Source: JAICLL01 sp035252155 (GTDB taxonomy: Bacteria > Planctomycetota > Planctomycetia > Pirellulales > JAICIG01). Taken from it: a DNA stretch of 30,815 nt. The stretch is taken from NCBI GenBank assembly GCA_035252155.1, contig DATFDL010000755.1:1-30815 (forward strand). Direction: 5' to 3'. Of this stretch, positions 15,360-22,861 are shown in pieces. A model generated the notes under the pieces. That model saw only the letters and a list, made by a program, of their open reading frames with translations, made no database searches and had not been told where the DNA came from. The stretch's first letter is position 1, and every line of letters starts with the position of its first letter. Made by a program: the position numbers and the translations under genes.

Positions 15360-16085
15360 TTATCTCGGCCAGCGAATCTCATATAAATCGACAGTGTGGC
15401 ATACCGAGCCGTTGTCGAAGGGAGCTTGCAATATTTTGTGAATCGCCAGCCCGCGGGCAGTACACTCCTCGACAAAGGGCCCAGCGCCGCGGCGGCCGGG
15501 GTCGGCCACCAGGCCCAGTCCGGCAGGCGCCAGCGTCCGCGCGAACGCCGCGGCGATCAACGCCGGATACGCCTTTTCATAAAGCACGTCGGCCGCGGCA
15601 AGCAGATCGAACCGGCCGAGATCGCCAGGAAAATCGCGCCAATCAACCAGTTTCGTGGCCGGGCCGGCCAGACCGTTACGCCGCGCGTTGAGCCAAGTAA
15701 ACTCCAGCGCCTCCGAATAGTAATCGGTGCCGAGCACTTCGAAGCCCTGCACAGCCGCCACCGCGCAGAGATACCCAATGCCGCAGCCGAGTTCCAAAAA
15801 ACGCCGACCTCGCCCGGCCTCGGCCTCGACCCGCTCTGCCAGGCAGAGCGCCGAGGGCCACACGTCGGCCCAATACGGCAACCGCTCGTCGCGATTAAAA
15901 TCTTCCTCGCTGATCAGCTCGTCGGGGCTGCGCGGCTTCAACAGGCGATACTCGCGCCTGGCCAACGTCACGCACTGTTCGACAATCGCGAATCGGCTGC
16001 CCAGCGACGCGGCAAGCGGCTGCCAGTCGTCCGTCGGCTGCATTTGCGTTGCGCCGCGCGGCGTGTCATAACCATTGAAATTCAT
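15360..16085 (-). CDS. class I SAM methyltransferase (nicotinamide/lysine-methyltransferase-like)
   Basis: This 241-residue protein carries the SAM-binding motif I FLELGCGIGYLCAVAA near residue 95 and the acidic end of motif II (VLGTDYY). LPYWADVWPSALCLAE comes before it. The P-Y-W-x-x-x-W-P-S/A block followed by LELGCGxG is characteristic of the Methyltransf_16 (EEF1A-lysine/nicotinamide N-methyltransferase-like) group. The substrate, protein lysine or small molecule, cannot be told. Of two adjacent ATGs, the one at 16085 sits at the better distance from an AGGAG. The neighbouring plus-strand gene starts at 16097, so the two divergent starts are only about a dozen bases apart. Confidence 0.85.
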   Translation of the reverse strand: MNFNGYDTPRGATQMQPTDDWQPLAASLGSRFAIVEQCVTLARREYRLLKPRSPDELISEEDFNRDERLPYWADVWPSALCLAERVEAEAGRGRRFLELGCGIGYLCAVAAVQGFEVLGTDYYSEALEFTWLNARRNGLAGPATKLVDWRDFPGDLGRFDLLAAADVLYEKAYPALIAAAFARTLAPAGLGLVADPGRRGAGPFVEECTARGLAIHKILQAPFDNGSVCHTVDLYEIRWPR

Positions 16086-16096
16086 CATTCTCCTGG

Positions 16097-17692
16097 ATGC
16101 GTGACTCGGCTGTGAACCTGTTGACGTTTTTCCTGTGGTTAGCAGTCGCCGGCTTAATGCTGGCGTTGATGCGGTTTGTTTTTAACCGCACCTCGCGGAG
16201 GCGTTGGCTGTTTTGGATCGCGGCGATCCCGCTGACGGTCTTGACCGCGGCGGTCTTACTGCCGCTATTCTACCGAGTGGCCGTTGCCCCGCCCTCGCTA
16301 CCGACTTTCGTAGCCCGGACGTCTTTGGTGCTGATCGCCCTGGCGCTGTTGGCCTATTTTCCCCGAATTTTTCCGCACCGTCCATTGATCTATTTGGCGA
16401 TGGCGCCAGCGCTGTTATCGCTGGTGCTGCTGGCGCCGCGGCTGGCCGGCGACCCGCGGGCCTGGCTGCCGATGGCCGTGCTCGACGTCGTCATTTTCCT
16501 GGCGGCGGCCGTCGATCTGCTCAGCCTGCCGCGAAGGCAATTTCTCTCAGTAGATCGCGAGGTGGCCCGCGTGGCCTCGCTCGGCCAGCCGCACGACGTG
16601 CGGTTGGTCGTCGCCCATCTAGGCCGGCGAAGCTTGTTCATCTGGGTACGCGACGACGTGCCGCACGAGCTTTGCCCGCGCCCGGACGAATTCCGGTTGC
16701 GATTAGCCGGCATGAGCCGCTCGGTGCTTCATTACCAACTGCATAGCAGCCGCCGGGGGGCGTTCACACTGCCCTTGGTTCATCTGCGGGTGCGTAGCCG
16801 CTGGGGGCTGTGGCAGCGCCTGCTCGATTACGAGGTCGGCAGCGTAGTGCACGTCTATCCCGACATGAAGCAGCTTACGGAATATGCGTTGCTCGCCCGA
16901 ACCAACCGCTTAAGCCTGCTGGGCGTGCGACGCACGCGGCGGATCGGCCAAGACAACGAGTTCGAACGGCTGCGGGATTTTACGCTCGACGACAATTACA
17001 AGCATATCGACTGGCGCAGCACCGCTCGACGACGCAAGCTGACGGTTAAAGATTTTCAGACCAACCAGAGCCAGCGGTTAGTCTTCATGCTCGACTGCGG
17101 CCGGATGATGACCAACCTGTCCGATGGGCTCAGCCTGCTCGACCATTCGCTGAACGCGATGCTAATGCTCAGCTTCGTGGCCCTTTCACATGGCGACGCC
17201 GTGGGGTTGATCTGCTTCTCCGATGAGGTGCATACTTACGTTCCCCCCTCGGGCGGCCGCCACCAGATGAATCGGCTGCTGCACGCATCGTTCGACCGCT
17301 TTCCGCGGCTGGTCGAGTCGCGCTACGATCAGGCCTTTCTCTATCTGGCCGCCCACTGCCGCAAACGGTCGCTGGTGATCCTGATCAGCAATCTAATCGA
17401 CGAGGTGAACGCCAACCAGATCGGCCAGTATCTCGGCACTTTCTCAGGCAGGCACCTGCCGTTGGGCGTGCTGCTGCGCGACCATCGGCTGTTCGACGCC
17501 GCCGACGATCCGTCCCCGCAGGGCGAAGCTCTCTTTCGGGCCGCCGCGGCGGCGGATATTCTGACTTGGAGAAACCAGGTGCTGGCCGACCTGGAGGCAA
17601 AGGGCGTCTTGTCGCTCGACGTATATCCCGAGGGGCTGACCGCCCCCTTGATCAATAGTTACCTTGAAATTAAAGCCAGGCACCTACTCTAG
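16097..17692 (+). CDS. DUF58-domain membrane protein
   Basis: This 531-residue protein begins with about five membrane helices (roughly 7-26, 37-57, 72-90, 97-113, 124-143). A cytoplasmic or periplasmic part follows, with the DUF58 signature at about 282-335: an F-E-R-L-R-D-F/Y block, then D-D-N-Y-K-H-I-D-W-R-S-T-A-R, then KDFQTNQSQRLVFMLDCGRMM. DUF58 proteins have a VWA-like fold and usually occur with MoxR ATPases and Bat proteins, but neither is adjacent here. The MIDAS-like position reads DCGRMM rather than DxSxS, so metal binding may be lost. An in-frame GTG at 16112 is an alternative start. It is the first of five co-directional genes ending with an ECF sigma factor. Confidence 0.88.
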   Translation: MRDSAVNLLTFFLWLAVAGLMLALMRFVFNRTSRRRWLFWIAAIPLTVLTAAVLLPLFYRVAVAPPSLPTFVARTSLVLIALALLAYFPRIFPHRPLIYLAMAPALLSLVLLAPRLAGDPRAWLPMAVLDVVIFLAAAVDLLSLPRRQFLSVDREVARVASLGQPHDVRLVVAHLGRRSLFIWVRDDVPHELCPRPDEFRLRLAGMSRSVLHYQLHSSRRGAFTLPLVHLRVRSRWGLWQRLLDYEVGSVVHVYPDMKQLTEYALLARTNRLSLLGVRRTRRIGQDNEFERLRDFTLDDNYKHIDWRSTARRRKLTVKDFQTNQSQRLVFMLDCGRMMTNLSDGLSLLDHSLNAMLMLSFVALSHGDAVGLICFSDEVHTYVPPSGGRHQMNRLLHASFDRFPRLVESRYDQAFLYLAAHCRKRSLVILISNLIDEVNANQIGQYLGTFSGRHLPLGVLLRDHRLFDAADDPSPQGEALFRAAAAADILTWRNQVLADLEAKGVLSLDVYPEGLTAPLINSYLEIKARHLL

Positions 17693-17693
17693 C

Positions 17694-18560
17694 ATGGTCG
17701 CCACGTTTGACTACATCGAAGGTGTGATCGCCAACTTCCGCCGCGCGGCCGAAGCCAACCAGCAAACTCCCACGCGCGACGGAAACGTGGTCGCGCTCAC
17801 GCCCGATGTCGCCGACGACGTGGTGATCACGGCCGACCTGCACGGGCATCGCCGCAACTTCAACTCGATCCGCAAGATCGCCGATCTTGAACGCCATCCG
17901 CGGCGTCATTTGATTCTGCAAGAGGTGTGTCACGGCGGACCAACCTACCCCGGCAACGGCGGCTGCATGTCGCACGGCATGCTCGAAGACGTCGCCAAGC
18001 TCAAAGCCACCTTTCCCGACCGCGTGCACTTTTTATTGAGCAACCATGAATTGGCCGAGCTGACGGATTATCCGATCATCAAGAACAAGAAGATGCTCAA
18101 CCTCATGTTTCGGCTGGGGTTGCAAGAGATGTATGGGGCCGCGACTGAGAAGGTGCGCGAGGCGTACAACGAATTCATCCGCACGTGCCCGCTCGCGGTC
18201 CGCCTGCCCGGTGGCGTGTTTATCTGCCACAGCCTGCCCGAACGATCGGACAGCCGCAATTTCGACCGCACCATCTTCGATCGCCCGCTCGAAGCCGCCG
18301 ACCTGCTGGAGCATGGCGACGTGTTTGACCTGGTGTGGGGCCGCGATTACCGGATCGAGAACGCCCGTGCTTTTGCCAAGCTGGTGGCCGCCCACGTGCT
18401 GATTCACGGGCATGAGCCTTGTCCCGAAGGCTACCATGTGCCGAACGAAATGCAGATTATCCTCGATTGCTGTGCGGAACCGGGCTGCTACCTGACCGTG
18501 CCGATGAACGAAGAACTGAGCCACGCCCAACTCGTGGCGCGAATCCAGCGCTTGCCATGA
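17694..18560 (+). CDS. calcineurin-like metallophosphoesterase
   Basis: This 288-residue protein has the first motif DLHGH (D48, H50), the third motif NHE (117-119), a histidine in FICHS (179) and the final HGHEP (238-242). These are the elements of a two-metal calcineurin-like phosphoesterase. The usual second motif G-D-x-x-D-R-G is not present; its place is taken by LQEVCHGGPTYPGNGG. The enzyme may therefore use a different metal ligand set. No signal peptide is visible. The ATG at 17694 lies one base after the DUF58 stop, while a TTG at 17664 would overlap that gene; ATG is preferred. Its stop overlaps the next start (ATGA at 18557-18560), showing translational coupling. A protein phosphatase or nucleotidase role is possible. 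Confidence 0.85.
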   Translation: MVATFDYIEGVIANFRRAAEANQQTPTRDGNVVALTPDVADDVVITADLHGHRRNFNSIRKIADLERHPRRHLILQEVCHGGPTYPGNGGCMSHGMLEDVAKLKATFPDRVHFLLSNHELAELTDYPIIKNKKMLNLMFRLGLQEMYGAATEKVREAYNEFIRTCPLAVRLPGGVFICHSLPERSDSRNFDRTIFDRPLEAADLLEHGDVFDLVWGRDYRIENARAFAKLVAAHVLIHGHEPCPEGYHVPNEMQIILDCCAEPGCYLTVPMNEELSHAQLVARIQRLP

Positions 18561-18853
18561 TCGCGCGCAGCCAGCCACCGAAAACGCCGCGAGCGGCCTC
18601 GCCGCCGCGATGGCGGTTTCAATTTGGCATGCGGTCGCTGTTGGGCACGATGCTGCTGCTTTGTATTCCCTTTGCCGTTTGGGGGGCGCTCTTGCGGGCC
18701 GACCCTTCGCGCCAGTTTGTCTTGGTGATTCTGTGCTTGGCGATGCCGGTGATGGTATTGTTCGTGGCCGGGTTGATAGGCCCGGCGATGCGCCTCGCGC
18801 GCCGGCTGCGACGCAAACGTCCCGACGTAGAACCTTTCGGCGACGATGACTGA
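18557..18853 (+). CDS. small membrane protein with RWRFQFGMRSLL anchor
   Basis: This 98-residue protein starts in the ATGA overlap with the phosphoesterase gene. A basic, Pro-rich head is followed by the motif RWRFQFGMRSLL, then two membrane helices (about 24-44 and 53-75) and a basic/acidic tail. The motif matches the anchor of the LRR protein at 133. No enzymatic motif is present. It probably sits in the cytoplasmic membrane, and its place in the operon suggests a link to the phosphoesterase or the DUF58 protein. Function unknown. Confidence 0.75.
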   Translation: MIARSQPPKTPRAASPPRWRFQFGMRSLLGTMLLLCIPFAVWGALLRADPSRQFVLVILCLAMPVMVLFVAGLIGPAMRLARRLRRKRPDVEPFGDDD

Positions 18854-18854
18854 C

Positions 18855-18880
18855 TTTTGCATTTTGCATTTGGACTTCCC
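18855..18880 (+). repeat. TTTTGCA-type repeat, copy 3
   Basis: This copy matches 4631-4656 at 24 of 26 positions and shares the preceding GAC. It starts two bases after the stop of the small membrane protein and fills most of the gap before the next start at 18890. Confidence 0.75.
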
Positions 18881-18889
18881 CAGAACGCC

Positions 18890-19258
18890 ATGTCACACCC
18901 CACCGACCAGCAGTTCCTGGCGGCGTTCATGGAAACGGCCCGGCATTTCGTCTCGCTGGCCCCGATCGCATCGCGTGATCCCGGGATCTTCGAGTTGGTG
19001 GGTCGCCGCGCCGCCGAGATTTTAGCGTCGCCGCCCATCGACCTGCACCACAGCGTGATGGAACACATGGATGAGCTGCGCGAAGAACGAGGCGGATTGT
19101 ATCGCGAAACGAACAGTGAACTCATCGAGGCCTTGGCCAACTATCCACAGGCCCGGCGGGTGTTTTACGCCGTGATGGCGGCCTGCCGCGAGCTTGGCCC
19201 CGAAATCGACCGCCGGCTCGGCACGGATCAAGGATCGACCGACAACTTAATGCAATGA
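18890..19258 (+). CDS. unknown protein coupled to the ECF sigma factor
   Basis: This 122-residue protein from the ATG at 18890 is mostly helical by composition, without signal peptide, membrane helix or known motif. A TTG at 18857 lies inside the dispersed repeat and is disfavoured. The stop overlaps the sigma-factor start in ATGA (19255-19258), so the two proteins are probably made in a fixed ratio. That pattern is common for sigma/anti-sigma pairs, but the usual anti-sigma features (zinc-binding H-x-x-x-C-x-x-C, transmembrane helix) are absent. I do not recognise it. Confidence 0.7.
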   Translation: MSHPTDQQFLAAFMETARHFVSLAPIASRDPGIFELVGRRAAEILASPPIDLHHSVMEHMDELREERGGLYRETNSELIEALANYPQARRVFYAVMAACRELGPEIDRRLGTDQGSTDNLMQ

Positions 19259-19809
19259 GCGATGTCACGCACATTTTGTCGGCTATTGAACAAGGCGAGC
19301 CGCACGCCGCCGAGCAGCTTTTGCCGTTGGTTTACGACGAGCTCCACAAGCTGGCGGCCGAAAAAATGGCCCGCGAGCGACCGGGCCAGACACTGCAAAC
19401 TACCGCCCTGGTGCACGAAGCGTATTTGCGGCTGGTCGATGTGGAGCGCGCACAGCATTGGAACAGCCGCGGGCATTTCTTCGCGGCGGCCGCCGAGGCG
19501 ATGCGCCGCATTCTGGTCGAACAAGCCCGACGCAAACAGTCCAAAAAACGCGGCGGCGAGCTTGTGCGTGTCGCGCTGCCCGAGGAAATTATCGATGCTC
19601 AGCCTCGCCGCGAAGACCTGTTGGCGCTCGATGAGGCGCTCGACCGGCTGGAGCGGCACGACTCGCAGGCGGCCGGTTTGGTCAAACTGCGATATTTCGC
19701 CGGTCTTTCGCACCTGGAGGCGGCGGAATCGCTGGGCATCAGCCGCGGTGCCGCCGACCGCCTTTGGGCGCTGGCACGCGCCTGGCTACAGCGAGAGATG
19801 GCAGAATAA
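19255..19809 (+). CDS. ECF-type RNA polymerase sigma factor (planctomycete PF07638-like)
   Basis: This 184-residue protein has the short two-domain layout of extracytoplasmic-function sigma factors. Region 2 (about 1-95) includes LVYDELHKLAAEKMARERPG, TTALVHEAYLRL and FFAAAAEAMRRILVEQARR, which are hallmarks of the Sigma70_ECF family common in planctomycetes. Region 4 (about 130-180) carries the helix-turn-helix HLEAAESLGISRGAADRLWALARAWL. It would direct RNA polymerase to a small regulon. Family members often sit by Ser/Thr kinases, and two such kinases lie 5-10 kb downstream. The start overlaps the preceding stop. No separate promoter is seen, so it probably belongs to the operon that begins at 16097. 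Confidence 0.93.
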   Translation: MSDVTHILSAIEQGEPHAAEQLLPLVYDELHKLAAEKMARERPGQTLQTTALVHEAYLRLVDVERAQHWNSRGHFFAAAAEAMRRILVEQARRKQSKKRGGELVRVALPEEIIDAQPRREDLLALDEALDRLERHDSQAAGLVKLRYFAGLSHLEAAESLGISRGAADRLWALARAWLQREMAE

Positions 19810-19847
19810 TAGGCTGCCCGCTGCGCCACCCAGGGGCTTTTTATTTT
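19810..19847 (+). terminator. weak candidate terminator after the sigma-factor gene
   Basis: A GCCC/GGGGC pairing over about 20 bases is followed by TTTTTATTTT. The stem is short and the loop large, so this is only a weak prediction, but the T-rich run sits in the expected place between the sigma gene and the TetR promoter. Confidence 0.3.
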
Positions 19848-19861
19848 ATGAGCGCGCTCAT
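19848..19861. promoter_or_regulatory. TetR operator candidate O1 (perfect 14-bp palindrome)
   Basis: ATGAGCGCGCTCAT is a perfect palindrome and lies eight bases upstream of the -35 hexamer of the TetR promoter. It matches O2 at 12 of 14 positions. TetR-type dimers bind such palindromes. Confidence 0.7.
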
Positions 19862-19869
19862 TTTACCGC

Positions 19870-19898
19870 TTGACGCCCGCTTGCGCCGGCCCTAGAAT
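19870..19898 (+). promoter_or_regulatory. sigma70-like promoter of the TetR-ABC1 operon
   Basis: TTGACG (19870-19875), 17 bases, then TAGAAT (19893-19898): both hexamers are one mismatch from consensus at ideal spacing. Transcription would begin near 19905, inside O2. Confidence 0.7.
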
Positions 19899-19912
19899 AT
19901 GATCGTGCTCAT
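19899..19912. promoter_or_regulatory. TetR operator candidate O2
   Basis: ATGATCGTGCTCAT begins directly after the -10 hexamer and covers the expected transcription start. It differs from the perfect palindrome O1 at two positions. Binding here would block RNA polymerase. Confidence 0.65.
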
Positions 19913-19935
19913 AATAATAGGAGGGCAACCAGGCG

Positions 19936-20538
19936 ATGCGGATCACCGCGCAAGAAAAAGACGCCACACGCCAGCGGATTGTCGAGGCGGCGCGGGCGCT
20001 GTTCCGACAGCACGGCTTCGAGGCCGCGACGACCCGCCAAATCGCTCGCGCGGCCGGCATCGCCACCGGCACGCTCTTTAATTACTTTCCGAACAAAGAG
20101 GACATCTTGGGGCAAATGGCCGGCCAGGCGTTCGCCCAAGCGCGGGCCGTTTTTGCGAAGCAAGTCGTCGCAGCCGATCTCGAGGAGGAGCTGTTCGCCC
20201 TGGTGGCTGCCGAATTGCGGCAGCTTAAGCCCCTACGCAAATTGATGGACGGCCTGTTCGAGACGGTTCTTTGTCCGCTGGCGACGGCCCGGGGCGACGG
20301 CGCGGAAGTTTCGCTCCGCGTGGCGCACCTGGAAATTGTCGACTCGATTGCCCGCAAGCATGGTCTCCCGGAAATTTCCCCGTTGGCGTTGCAGATCTAC
20401 TGGGCGCTGTATACCGGCGTGCTGTCCTTCTGGGCCTCGGATACGTCGTCCAAACAAGAAGAGACGTTGGCTCTTTTGGATCAATCTCTCCACATGTTTT
20501 CGGCCTGGCTGCGGGGCACGGCCGGCACACCTCAATGA
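19936..20538 (+). CDS. TetR/AcrR-family transcriptional regulator
   Basis: This 200-residue protein has the TetR N-terminal DNA-binding domain at about residues 10-57. The helix-turn-helix reads TTRQIARAAGIATGTLFNYF and is followed by the family-typical PNKEDIL. The C-terminal ligand-binding helices are divergent, as usual, so the ligand cannot be predicted. The ATG at 19936 follows AGGAGGG (19919-19925) by ten bases. Two palindromes bracket its promoter, which points to autorepression and co-regulation of the ABC1 kinase gene that starts 12 bases after its stop. Repressors of this type are normally released by a small hydrophobic molecule. Confidence 0.95.
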   Translation: MRITAQEKDATRQRIVEAARALFRQHGFEAATTRQIARAAGIATGTLFNYFPNKEDILGQMAGQAFAQARAVFAKQVVAADLEEELFALVAAELRQLKPLRKLMDGLFETVLCPLATARGDGAEVSLRVAHLEIVDSIARKHGLPEISPLALQIYWALYTGVLSFWASDTSSKQEETLALLDQSLHMFSAWLRGTAGTPQ

Positions 20539-20550
20539 AAGGCGATGGTC

Positions 20551-21981
20551 ATGGCACTTCCGATCTCAGAGCTGATAGCCGCGTTACCCGAAGAAATCGA
20601 GGAACCTTCGCAGCCTGTGGCGTCGGGCTTGCCGGAACTACTCAAAGGCATGTCGCAGCAACCCGTGCCCGTCGGCCGTTTTCAGCGGCTGCGGGCACTT
20701 GGTACGCTGCAAGCCAAAATCGGCGCCGCCTATCTCTTTCATTGGTTGCGCGGTTGGTTCAAAAGCGCGGAAGACAACCAGCGGCTGCTGGCCGAGGCCC
20801 ATTGGCGGACCGCGGTACGCCTGCTCGACTCGATGAACTATCTGCGCGGCGTCGTCATGAAGGTCGGACAGACGCTGGCCAACTTTCCCGACATCGCGCC
20901 GCGCGAGTTCGTCGAGACTCTGCAGCGGCTGCACTTCGACGCGCCGCCCATGCACTGGTCGCTGTTGCGCGAGATGGTGTTCAACGAGCTGGGCGACGAT
21001 CCGGAAAACCTCTTCGCCGAGTTCGACAAAAAGGCGTTCGCCGCCGCCTCGTTGGGCCAAGTACACCGGGCACGACTGAAAAGCGGCGAACAAGTGGCGG
21101 TGAAAATCCAATATCCCGGCATCGCGCGGACCATCGAGTCGGACTTCCGCAATTTCTTTCTCTTCCTGCTGCCGGGCCGACTTACCAGCGACTGGGAAAA
21201 CGTCAAGGACCAATTTGAAGACCTGCGCCATCGCTTGGAGCTGGAAACCGATTACGGGCTTGAGGCCGCCAATCTGCGCAAGGCCCGCGCGTTGTTCCGC
21301 GACGAAGACGGCATCGTAGTACCCCGCGTATTTCCGCAGTTCTCGACGACTCGCGTGCTAACGATGGAGCGGCTGGAGGGAGTGCATCTGCAGGAGTTCC
21401 TTTCGCGCGGTCCATCGCAAGACGAGCGGAATGGCGTGGCACGAAAAATGATCAAGGCCTGGTACCGTCTGTTGTTTGCCGGTCGGATGCTCTACGTCGA
21501 CATGCATCCGGGCAACTTTTTGATGCTCGACGACGGCCGGCTGGGCGTGATCGACTTCGGGCTCGTCATTCCTTTGGCAGGCCGCGAGTGGGATCTCCAC
21601 CGCATCCTCGATCGGCCATTGACGACCGGCCGCCGTGCAGACCGCATTGCCGCGCTCAAAGAGTGGAGCGATATTCGCGACGATGAGACAGAGCGTTTGC
21701 GGCTGTACGATGAGTTTGCCGATTGGTGTTGGCGCGCTCGCTATTGGGGCGGCGAATACGATTTTAGCGACGAGGCCGATTTTCGCCGCGGCATCGAGCT
21801 ATTTACCGAAATGATCCGCAAGCGATACAGCCGCGCCCGGCCCAGTACGCCATCGATCGCCCGCTGTCAGTTCGGCTGGCGGTCGCTCCTCTATCAGTTG
21901 CAGGCCAAGTTCGACATCCGTGAGCTGGCCGAGGAGGAAGTCAAGGCCACCGGCTGGGACCGAAGCGACTACGCGACGTAA
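20551..21981 (+). CDS. ABC1/UbiB-family atypical kinase
   Basis: This 476-residue protein shows the ABC1 (AarF/UbiB/COQ8) signature: the K-x-G-Q motif (KVGQ, about 104-107), the alanine-rich nucleotide loop AAASLGQVHRA (about 165-175) that replaces the protein-kinase glycine loop, the VAVKIQYPG lysine, the catalytic DMHPGNF (about 317-323) and IDFG (about 334-337). Family members support quinone and other prenyl-lipid metabolism by ATPase or unconventional kinase activity. No UbiB-type C-terminal membrane helices are obvious, so this is nearer to the soluble ABC1 type. The ATG at 20551 lies eight bases after GAAAGG; the ATG at 20545 is too close to it. It shares the TetR promoter. A lipid or quinone role here is inference. 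Confidence 0.92.
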   Translation: MALPISELIAALPEEIEEPSQPVASGLPELLKGMSQQPVPVGRFQRLRALGTLQAKIGAAYLFHWLRGWFKSAEDNQRLLAEAHWRTAVRLLDSMNYLRGVVMKVGQTLANFPDIAPREFVETLQRLHFDAPPMHWSLLREMVFNELGDDPENLFAEFDKKAFAAASLGQVHRARLKSGEQVAVKIQYPGIARTIESDFRNFFLFLLPGRLTSDWENVKDQFEDLRHRLELETDYGLEAANLRKARALFRDEDGIVVPRVFPQFSTTRVLTMERLEGVHLQEFLSRGPSQDERNGVARKMIKAWYRLLFAGRMLYVDMHPGNFLMLDDGRLGVIDFGLVIPLAGREWDLHRILDRPLTTGRRADRIAALKEWSDIRDDETERLRLYDEFADWCWRARYWGGEYDFSDEADFRRGIELFTEMIRKRYSRARPSTPSIARCQFGWRSLLYQLQAKFDIRELAEEEVKATGWDRSDYAT

Positions 21982-22055
21982 TTCCGACCGGCAAACCTTA
22001 GACGATCGCCGGAAAGTCCGTGCATTCACTTATGAAGCGACAAGCAGGTGGGACG

Positions 22056-22763
22056 ATGAAATCGACCGTCGACGAAATTCGCCAGCGATTCGACGCCGAC
22101 GTCGAGCGCTTCTCGAACCTCGAAATCGGGCAGTCGGCCACGGTCGATTCGCCGCTGGCGATGGCGCTGATCGCCGAAGCGGCGGCGGCCGTCACGCCAC
22201 ACGCGCGGCATGTGCTCGATATCGGCTGCGGCGCCGGCAACTATACCCTCAAGCTGCTTCAACACCATACGAACCTCGATGTCACGCTGGTCGACCTGAG
22301 TCAGCCGATGCTCGACCGCGCAGCCGAGCGTGTGCGGCAAGTTAGCTCGGGGCGCATCGCAACCATCCGCGGCGATATCCGCGAAATCGCCCTTCCTGAA
22401 AGCGAATTTGATGTTGTACTGGCCGCCTCGGTGTTGCACCACTTGCGGACCGACGACGAGTGGCGGAACGTCTTCCGCGCGCTCCACCAAGCATTGCGGC
22501 CTGCCGGCTCGATCTGGATCTTCGACCTCGTCGAAAGCTCGCTGCCGGCGGTCGAGCGACTCATGCACCAGAGGTACGACTGGTATTTGACGGACCTCAA
22601 AGGTGAAGCCTACCGGCAAGAAGTGTTCGGCTACATCGAGAAAGAAGACACCCCCCGGCCGCTGGTGTACCAACTTGATTTGCTGCGCGCGGTCGGGTTT
22701 ACCCAGGTTGAAGTCTTACACAAAAACGTCTGTTTCGCGGCCTTCGGGGCCGTAAAAGATTGA
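22056..22763 (+). CDS. class I SAM-dependent methyltransferase
   Basis: This 235-residue protein has motif I VLDIGCGAGNYTLKLL (about 52-67), the acidic residue after strand 2 in VTLVDLSQPML, and motif IV-like FDVVLAASVLHHLR. The N-terminal MKSTVDEIRQRFDADVERFS is a segment I associate with a distinct group of bacterial methyltransferases. The substrate is unknown. Alternative in-frame starts are a GTG at 22020 and an ATG at 22032; the ATG at 22056 follows AGGTGGG and gives the expected N-terminus. It lies 74 bases after the ABC1 kinase stop and could be co-transcribed with it. Confidence 0.88.
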   Translation: MKSTVDEIRQRFDADVERFSNLEIGQSATVDSPLAMALIAEAAAAVTPHARHVLDIGCGAGNYTLKLLQHHTNLDVTLVDLSQPMLDRAAERVRQVSSGRIATIRGDIREIALPESEFDVVLAASVLHHLRTDDEWRNVFRALHQALRPAGSIWIFDLVESSLPAVERLMHQRYDWYLTDLKGEAYRQEVFGYIEKEDTPRPLVYQLDLLRAVGFTQVEVLHKNVCFAAFGAVKD

Positions 22764-22772
22764 GACCAGGAG

Positions 22773-22823
22773 TTTTCGCGCGCAAGAGGCTTCTGCTTTT
22801 CGCACTGATATATTGGTGCCCTG
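22773..22823 (+). promoter_or_regulatory. shared upstream element A (promoter-like)
   Basis: TTTTCGCGCGCAA, ten variable bases, then CTTTTCGCACTGATATATT recur almost exactly at 29349-29400 upstream of the second kinase. The element lies 39 bases before the propeller start at 22862 and overlaps the end of no gene. TATATT at 22809-22814 could be a -10 hexamer; no good -35 stands at 17 bases, so an alternative sigma factor may be involved. Confidence 0.55.
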
Positions 22824-22861
22824 AGCTTTTACGGCGCCACGCGGCGTCAGGAGTTTTCAAG

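Noticed and set aside
20271..21218. 315-residue frame overlapping the TetR and ABC1 genes
   Set aside because: It runs in another frame across two well-supported genes and has no coherent domain.
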